DNA of 64,000 nt from Agelas oroides (Eukaryota > Porifera > Demospongiae > Agelasida > Agelasidae): the NCBI GenBank assembly GCA_949130485.1, contig OX422197.1, positions 4,470,205-4,534,204 of the forward strand, read 5' to 3'. Under the pieces are notes generated by a model. The model was given only the letters and a program-made list of their open reading frames with translations, was not told the origin of the DNA and searched no databases. Shown here piece after piece: positions 59,001-64,000 of this stretch. The position numbers were made by a program, and so were the translations under genes. Position 1 is the stretch's first letter, and each line of letters begins with the position of its first letter.

Positions 59001-60173
59001 AGTACTTTCCAATTTAGTCTAAGCAATACTGAATGGAACCTCAACATTGTTAGACTCCTTTCAGTGAAAGGAACACTTTTACGAGAGAATATTTCAAAAT
59101 GCACATATAGAAGTAGAATATAATTTTCTTCATTATTAAGAGCCAGGAAACCATCAATGAAGTCAGAGACCATTATTACAGACCCCTTTCCTTTTGGCTT
59201 CATATCTTGCTTCCTTCAGTCCCCACTGCAAATTTTGGTCCTCATTAGTCCTCATTAGACTCAAATGTGCTCTCATCATGGAAGAAAATGACTGTTTTTG
59301 ATCGCCTATCAAGAGTAGGTGCATCAATGTCATTAAAGAGGGCCTTTTGTGCTCCTTCTGTTGGTGCATTTGTAAAATGCAAGAAACCTATTTTTACCAT
59401 CTTGCGGAGAAACTCAACACGGGATGCTACAACGTCTGGTCGTTCGTGGCCATCAATAAAGATCCCTTTCCTGGCAGTAAGTACTTCAAAGCCCATTTCA
59501 TGCAGCCATTTTCGTGCAGTTTCAACTGAGACTTTTCATGGGAATCCAGGTTCCAGAGTGGAGTTGGGAAGTAACGTTTTGTTGACCCACTTGCAAAAAT
59601 CCATCACTGTCATATTTGGTGTTCCTTTCACAACAGAATTTGCTCTCACATACTCTGCAGCTCTTTCACAAAGCTTCTCATTTGACCACAAACTCCACTA
59701 CGTTGGTACCGTCCTTGCTTTTCTCTCAGGAGAGGTACCATTGTTCCTGATCAGATCAGCATGCCATTGATGGACAGTTCTGTCGGACTTGTGGATGATC
59801 TTCGCAGCTAACTCAGCAGCTCTGGTTTCAGTGAAGGATACTTCATTGACCAGAGTTAAACACAAGAGCATGGCTAGACTCTTCTTGTCCTCTTGGTCCA
59901 GGGTCTGAACCCAGCCCTCAACAAACTCTTCCAAGATTTTGTTTGGACTGCCACATGCGAAGAGCTAGCCATACTTATTGGTAGAATCTCAACATGCATC
60001 TCACTCGCACTACCTGTAGTAGTAGGAACAGTCTCACTGCTCTCTGTTTCAAAGTCAATTCTAGCCTTCTTCAGCGCTTCTCTGCCCTTGGCTGCTGCTT
60101 CCAAACTCTGTCTCACTCTCTTAGACTTTGGTTGCATGGCTGGGCCGCACAGATTCACAAGAAATACGCTCAA
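58964..60173 (-). pseudogene. Decayed DDE transposase of the 58786-60442 element
   Basis: The N-terminus (60173-59874) is basic (MQPKSKRVRQSLEAAAKGRE). The next part (59934-59698) ends in a helix-turn-helix-like KSDRTVHQWHADLIRN. The catalytic half (59529-58964) shows GFEVLTARKGIFIDGHERPD with VVASRVEFLRKM, then VIFFHDESTFESNED, which holds the first catalytic Asp, and KGKGSVIMVSDFIDGFLALN. The 'KGxFxDGHERPDVV' family is a multicopy IS630/Tc1-related transposase in invertebrates (from memory). At least three frame changes are needed to read it, and the C-terminal third of the catalytic domain is missing, so it is inactive. Confidence 0.6.
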
Positions 60174-61099
60174 TCACTCGCCAAAAAAAAAAAAGTTGCA
60201 CGATGTGTTGACAGGGAAATGTGATGTCATAGCATCATTGATGATGTCATATATAACCCACAAAATTTTGATAATCTTAATGGGCACTTTCAAAAATACA
60301 TTAAAACAGTATTCAAAATTATATATATATTTGGAAAGAGCGCAGGAAGCGCTGAAAACGGTCTTTTAGGTGTGTGCATGTGCCAAAAAACTCGCAAGTT
60401 ATGAAAGCTAAAAAATTTGGAAGTTTATGCCTTGGTGCACTATATCCAGCTTGAATTTGGTTGGTAAGTTGTTCAAGTCTACTGTAGTGATCTATCCCGT
60501 GCGTTGCTCCACATTGACTGTGGTGTTAGCTGACTTTGCTTGATCTTCTTGCTAGGAGGTACACTTGATCAATACTTGTCACACAAAGCAGAGACATGAG
60601 TAGAAAACTGATCATCGTTACAATTCGGTAAAGGCTGTGTTGAGTACATTTTGCTTGATAGCTCAGACCCCTGCTTGCTTTGGAATTGTGTGCTGTAGTG
60701 ACCCCTCTTGTCGCATCAACGGCACATCGCATCTTTTGCAGGACATTTCTCACGGGGGTGGGGTTCTTTTCCATGATGAGTACATTTTTTCATTTAGTGG
60801 GAGTCTTCCGTTTGCAGTCTGAGGTACTTGATGATCTTTCCCTTTATCGTCGTGAATGGACTTCTTCCAGGCTTGTGGAATCTTCTGATGCTCTTTTGAG
60901 CTCTCTCTGCTGCTCTCCTATGTCTTCTAGCTGTTGGACTTTCATCTTCGCCTTGTCTAGAGTGAGATCAGCGTGGAGTTGCAATTGTTGAGAGAGTGCC
61001 ATGTCACTATGCCTACCACCAGATGGTCATGGATCATCTCATCCTTCAGGTCACTATACTTGCAGTTCCAGCTAGGCGGTAGAGTAGCTGGAAAACTGC

Positions 61100-61540
61100 A
61101 AGTATAGGCCCATTCGAAAAATCGGAGAAAAGGGCCTGGTATCTATTGCGCATGCACTTAATTTCCCCGACATTCCGGGAATTTCGGATAATACCGTGTT
61201 ACCTCTGTGTGCCGTGACGTCAGGTACGTGTATTTTGCTGCATATTTAATCGTACACTGCTGACAATGGCTATTTGTGTGCAAGGCCTAGATTCTGCCAT
61301 GTTGTATGCCTTCCTGCGACTTTGAGGTGAAGCGATGGCGCTAAAACATGAAATGAAAGCATCTATGAACCATTTATGCTGGCTGCTTATGGGTTTTGGC
61401 AAGTTATAATTCGTGTTACAAAGTTATAGCTTACATTTGTAGTGTGAAGATGGTCCTACGTTGACAGCACAGTTCAAGCGATAAGCGCTGGGGTCAGAAG
61501 GCCTGGGCAAAGGGCTAGGAGAGCAGCGCTCACCTCTTTG
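61100..61540. repeat. Possible decayed MULE-type MITE
   Basis: GAAAAGGGCCTGGTATCTAT with GCGCATGCAC and TTCCGGGAATTTCGG resembles the inner arm of MITE 3 (45080-45651). At the other side AGGCCTGGGCAAAGGGCTAG is a degraded version of the family's right end. No target duplication. Confidence 0.35.
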
Positions 61541-61559
61541 GCGATATAATATACAAGCC

Positions 61560-62970
61560 GATATATGTAACGTCATAGCTCATAACCACATGATATTGGC
61601 CGTCATTTGACACACCCTTGCACAATTTCACGTGAACTTTACGCACTAATTAAGCACATGCACAAATGGTGGATGGAGCTGGGGATTCGAGTTGAGGTTG
61701 AACCATCCTTTGATACTTTCACTTGTTCACTGCTGTCACCATGTGATATTATATAGACTTCTTGTTGAATAACAACTCTGAAGTATTACAAGAACTGAAC
61801 ATATTTATATGTCACTAAAGTTAGTGCAATAAGACCTAAATACAGTGAACAGGTTTAGAAAACGCTACTCTCACCTTTTAGGGGGCTCATTTCTGACAGG
61901 GAAGGCTGCTTGGGCATGGTTAAGGTCACGAGTCTGCTTAAGTCTGGAAGTGCACTTGAAAGAGTTTATGGTGTTAAAAAATTAATTAATATGCTGGATA
62001 GTATCCAGCAAACATATTCAATATGCTTGACAGTATTCAGCAAATGGTTGAGAGTTTAGCTGGGCGTCATCTGGCAAATATATTTTTAGGTTGAGAGTTG
62101 TTGAATGTCATCTTGCAAATGTGATCTTAGGTCGGGTGTTTGCTGGACATTGTAGAGTAAGACTGATCTCACTAGTACTCTTATTCATCTTTGATGTACG
62201 TATATGGTATAAGGCCTGTAATCATCCACACTTATGGTGAGAGAAGTCTAATTTGTTGGGCCTATTCCCAAAATCCCAGGATGGATGGATGACATCAACT
62301 ATACGGCCACTCTTAAGTTCCTTTCTTATGGCCCTGTTGTGAACAATAGCTGTTTTCCCCATTAGGTTTCCTATGTACGTATATCTGCATGGAAACACAG
62401 TTGATAAGTATAGAGGTTACACTCAGTTCCTTTACCTTTGCATACACAAAGAATAAAAGTTGACATACTAAGATTAACGTATGTTAGGTTGTTTGCAATT
62501 GTTTCCACCATCTATTCTCCAAGGATGCTGATTGCTTTTTCCTTTCCATTCTGCAAAGTAGTTTGCAGCTGCTGTGGCTTGTCAAAAAGGTAGTAGAGAT
62601 AGTGGAAGATTCCTCTTTGGACTGTCCTGTTTTGCTTCTGCACACTCCCTAACAACAGAAGCAATTGTAAAGTCCCTGACTGTTCAGTACACCAGCAGCT
62701 TTGAATGGCTGAAAGCAAGACTTTGCAAGGTGTAATAGATCTTTTGCCCTCCATATGATGGTGTGGTTGGTTGTAATCCTGTGTGTGGTGGAGAAAAGTA
62801 ATGTAAAGCAAACAACACATGTACAGTGCAATGTACGGAGTAATTGTACAGGCAGATACTATGAGTGAGACAGAATAAATGAAAAAACGTAGTATTTGAA
62901 AAAATGTATTTAAATGAAATTGAGTTCAGAGTTGACCAAGTCAATTGGCACAGTGTAGCTTCTTGATAAG
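61560..62970. other. No gene recognised
   Basis: About 61975-62150 contains loosely repeated GTATCCAGCAAAC, GTATTCAGCAAATGG and CATCTGGCAAATA words with ~45-bp spacing. Short - frames at 62512-62995 may be decayed downstream parts of the reverse transcriptase that begins to the right. Confidence 0.3.
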
Positions 62971-62984
62971 AGGAATTCGTTGCT

Positions 62985-64000
62985 ATTGCGTACATGGGTC
63001 CCCTTGAGTTGTACCTTCACTGGAATGCAGCACATCACCGTCAACAAAGAGTTCAGTTGGCGCTCTGTAGCAGTTGATAAGGACTGTGGCCAGTGGGGGA
63101 CAAAGTCTGTGGATGTTATGTAGGGCAGAGAGGCGATTTAAGGTTACGATGAACAACCTGTCCTATCTCAGAATTCAATAAATGCGCTTGAATGTCAGCG
63201 TTATAACTCTAGAGTGCTTGGAGGTATTTTAGCGCTTCAAAAGCCTATGGAGATACCGAAGACCAGGCTATACACAATGCTCTTTTGGTCATAACAGCTC
63301 TAGCAGCTTATAGTCCACACCATCCAAAACAAAGCCTTCACATAAACTCTCTTGCGTCAAATATCTACTTACTGACGGCCCTCAAACTCACCGTTTTCGG
63401 TTACTAGTCTCCTAGCACAAGTATCTAGGTCGAGTCGATGGCAATTTTCAAGCAGCGCTCGAAATGTAGGCGCTACATAAAATTTTGAGTGGCATTCTTC
63501 GTAAACCACGACCAAAAAAGCCATTTTCTGACGGTTTGTCCAGAACTTTTTGGCAAAACTTGACAAGTCGACCTCGAAAATTTAGTACGGAAGGCCGTTG
63601 AGCTGTTATCTTCCGCAGAAAATAGAAGTAGTTCGCTAAAATTGACGCAAAGTTAGTAACGGTAGGAATGCATTCGGACTTGCGGGTATACGTCATGAAT
63701 ATAATTATAAATAAGCTTGTTCATCGTAACCTTAAGTTAAGGAATTAAATGCATTACTAGCATCCACAAGCAAAATGGCTTCAGTGTCATCTCGTTGGAA
63801 TAACGAGCGGACAGCATGCACTGAAGCTTCAATACCAGAGATCTGACCAGCACAAAGCTGTATGGAGCCAGCTGCTTCCTGGATGTCCATCCTGGTGACC
63901 ATTAGAATGGCTTTGGCCATAATTTGTCTTGCTGTGGCACCGATTCCAATTGGGCGCACACCTGGATTCTTATTCAGGACTATTAGACGACAAGCAAGTA
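62985..64000 (-). pseudogene. Non-LTR-like reverse transcriptase fragment, split by a TTAA-flanked MITE
   Basis: At the right edge 64000-63736 encodes VRPIGIGATARQIMAKAILM, EAAGSIQLCAGQISGIEASV and AILLVDASNAFNSL, with the first catalytic Asp of the polymerase in LVDASNAF. On the far side of the MITE (63137-62985) the same strand encodes [37 protein letters not shown] and SEGTTQGDP, typical of the fingers/palm of LINE-like enzymes. The FADD box is not found further left. A frame change occurs just after QGDP. The 5' part is outside the window. The exact LINE clade is not assigned. Confidence 0.6.
63142..63731. mobile_element. piggyBac-like MITE, TTAA target
   Basis: GGTTACGATGAACAA at the left and TTGTTCATCGTAACC at the right are exact mirrors. 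TTAA is present at 63138-63141 and 63732-63735. It is 590 bp with no transposase. It interrupts the reverse transcriptase. Confidence 0.8.

Larger units (their letters stand above)
58786..60442 (-). mobile_element. Tc1/mariner-superfamily transposon, 21-bp ends, TA target
   Basis: TAGTGCACCAAGGCATAAAC (plus T) at 58786 is repeated exactly in reverse complement ending at 60442. TA is duplicated at 58784-58785 and 60443-60444. The element is 1657 bp and carries a decayed transposase on the - strand. It inserted into the Gypsy-type fossil between its gag and protease parts. Confidence 0.85.
58510..61090 (-). mobile_element. Second Ty3/Gypsy-type fossil, interrupted by a Tc1/mariner-like transposon
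   Basis: In - strand order: a gag segment with nucleic-acid-binding tail (about 61.1-60.45 kb), then the inserted DNA transposon (60442-58786), then protease and the first part of reverse transcriptase (about 58.78-58.51 kb). The rest of pol and the LTRs are absent. It is broken, heavily truncated and carries several breaks besides the insertion. It resembles the fossil at 36.9-39.7 kb. Likely middle-aged. Confidence 0.6.

Overview
This window is nuclear DNA from an invertebrate animal. Two multi-exon genes with GT-AG introns and very high similarity to animal proteins run along the + strand. The intronless 7TM gene, the intron sizes and the style of the transposons would suit a marine sponge, but that assignment is inference from memory of such genomes and not something the sequence proves.

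Layout of host genes. (1) Positions 994-23916 carry the last 19 coding exons of PPP1R21 (KLRAQ-motif protein, a subunit of the endosomal FERRY complex). All phases fit and the stop is present. The N-terminal exons lie left of the window. (2) An intact intronless 7TM-receptor-like gene of 481 codons (15642-17087) sits inside one PPP1R21 intron on the same strand. (3) After a 2.7-kb intergenic gap with a 54-bp minisatellite, a plasma-membrane type Na+/H+ exchanger (SLC9A family) starts at 26610. It runs through 13 exons to 56064 and is unfinished in the window. Its first intron alone is 13.3 kb.

Everything else is mostly mobile DNA. The left third holds a MULE-type element whose terminal inverted repeats are arrays of a 15-bp unit (189-922), two related elements with terminal arrays of a ~20-bp palindromic unit (about 3986-4684 and 4896-5512), and a series of Helitron2-like elements (1970-2296, 6258-7274, 7377-8722, 8723-10708, 13350-13831). 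A broken DIRS-type retroelement lies at about 19.3-22.4 kb on the - strand.

The large NHE introns contain a broken hAT transposon, a decayed DUF6589 gene, a broken Ty3/Gypsy-type fossil (about 36.9-39.7 kb), and many short elements. Among these are MULE-type MITEs with 9-bp target duplications, a TA-flanked family with CCGTATAGCGGG ends, and a CAGTAGG-ended pogo-like pair. Downstream of 56 kb lies a second Gypsy-type fossil, interrupted by a Tc1/mariner-like transposon. At the right edge is a non-LTR-like reverse transcriptase interrupted by a TTAA-flanked MITE.

Nested insertions give a relative chronology: coding-capable elements first, then short non-autonomous elements inside them. A (GT)n tract just after one NHE donor site and a (CA)n tract just before a later NHE acceptor site are mutually complementary and could affect splicing.
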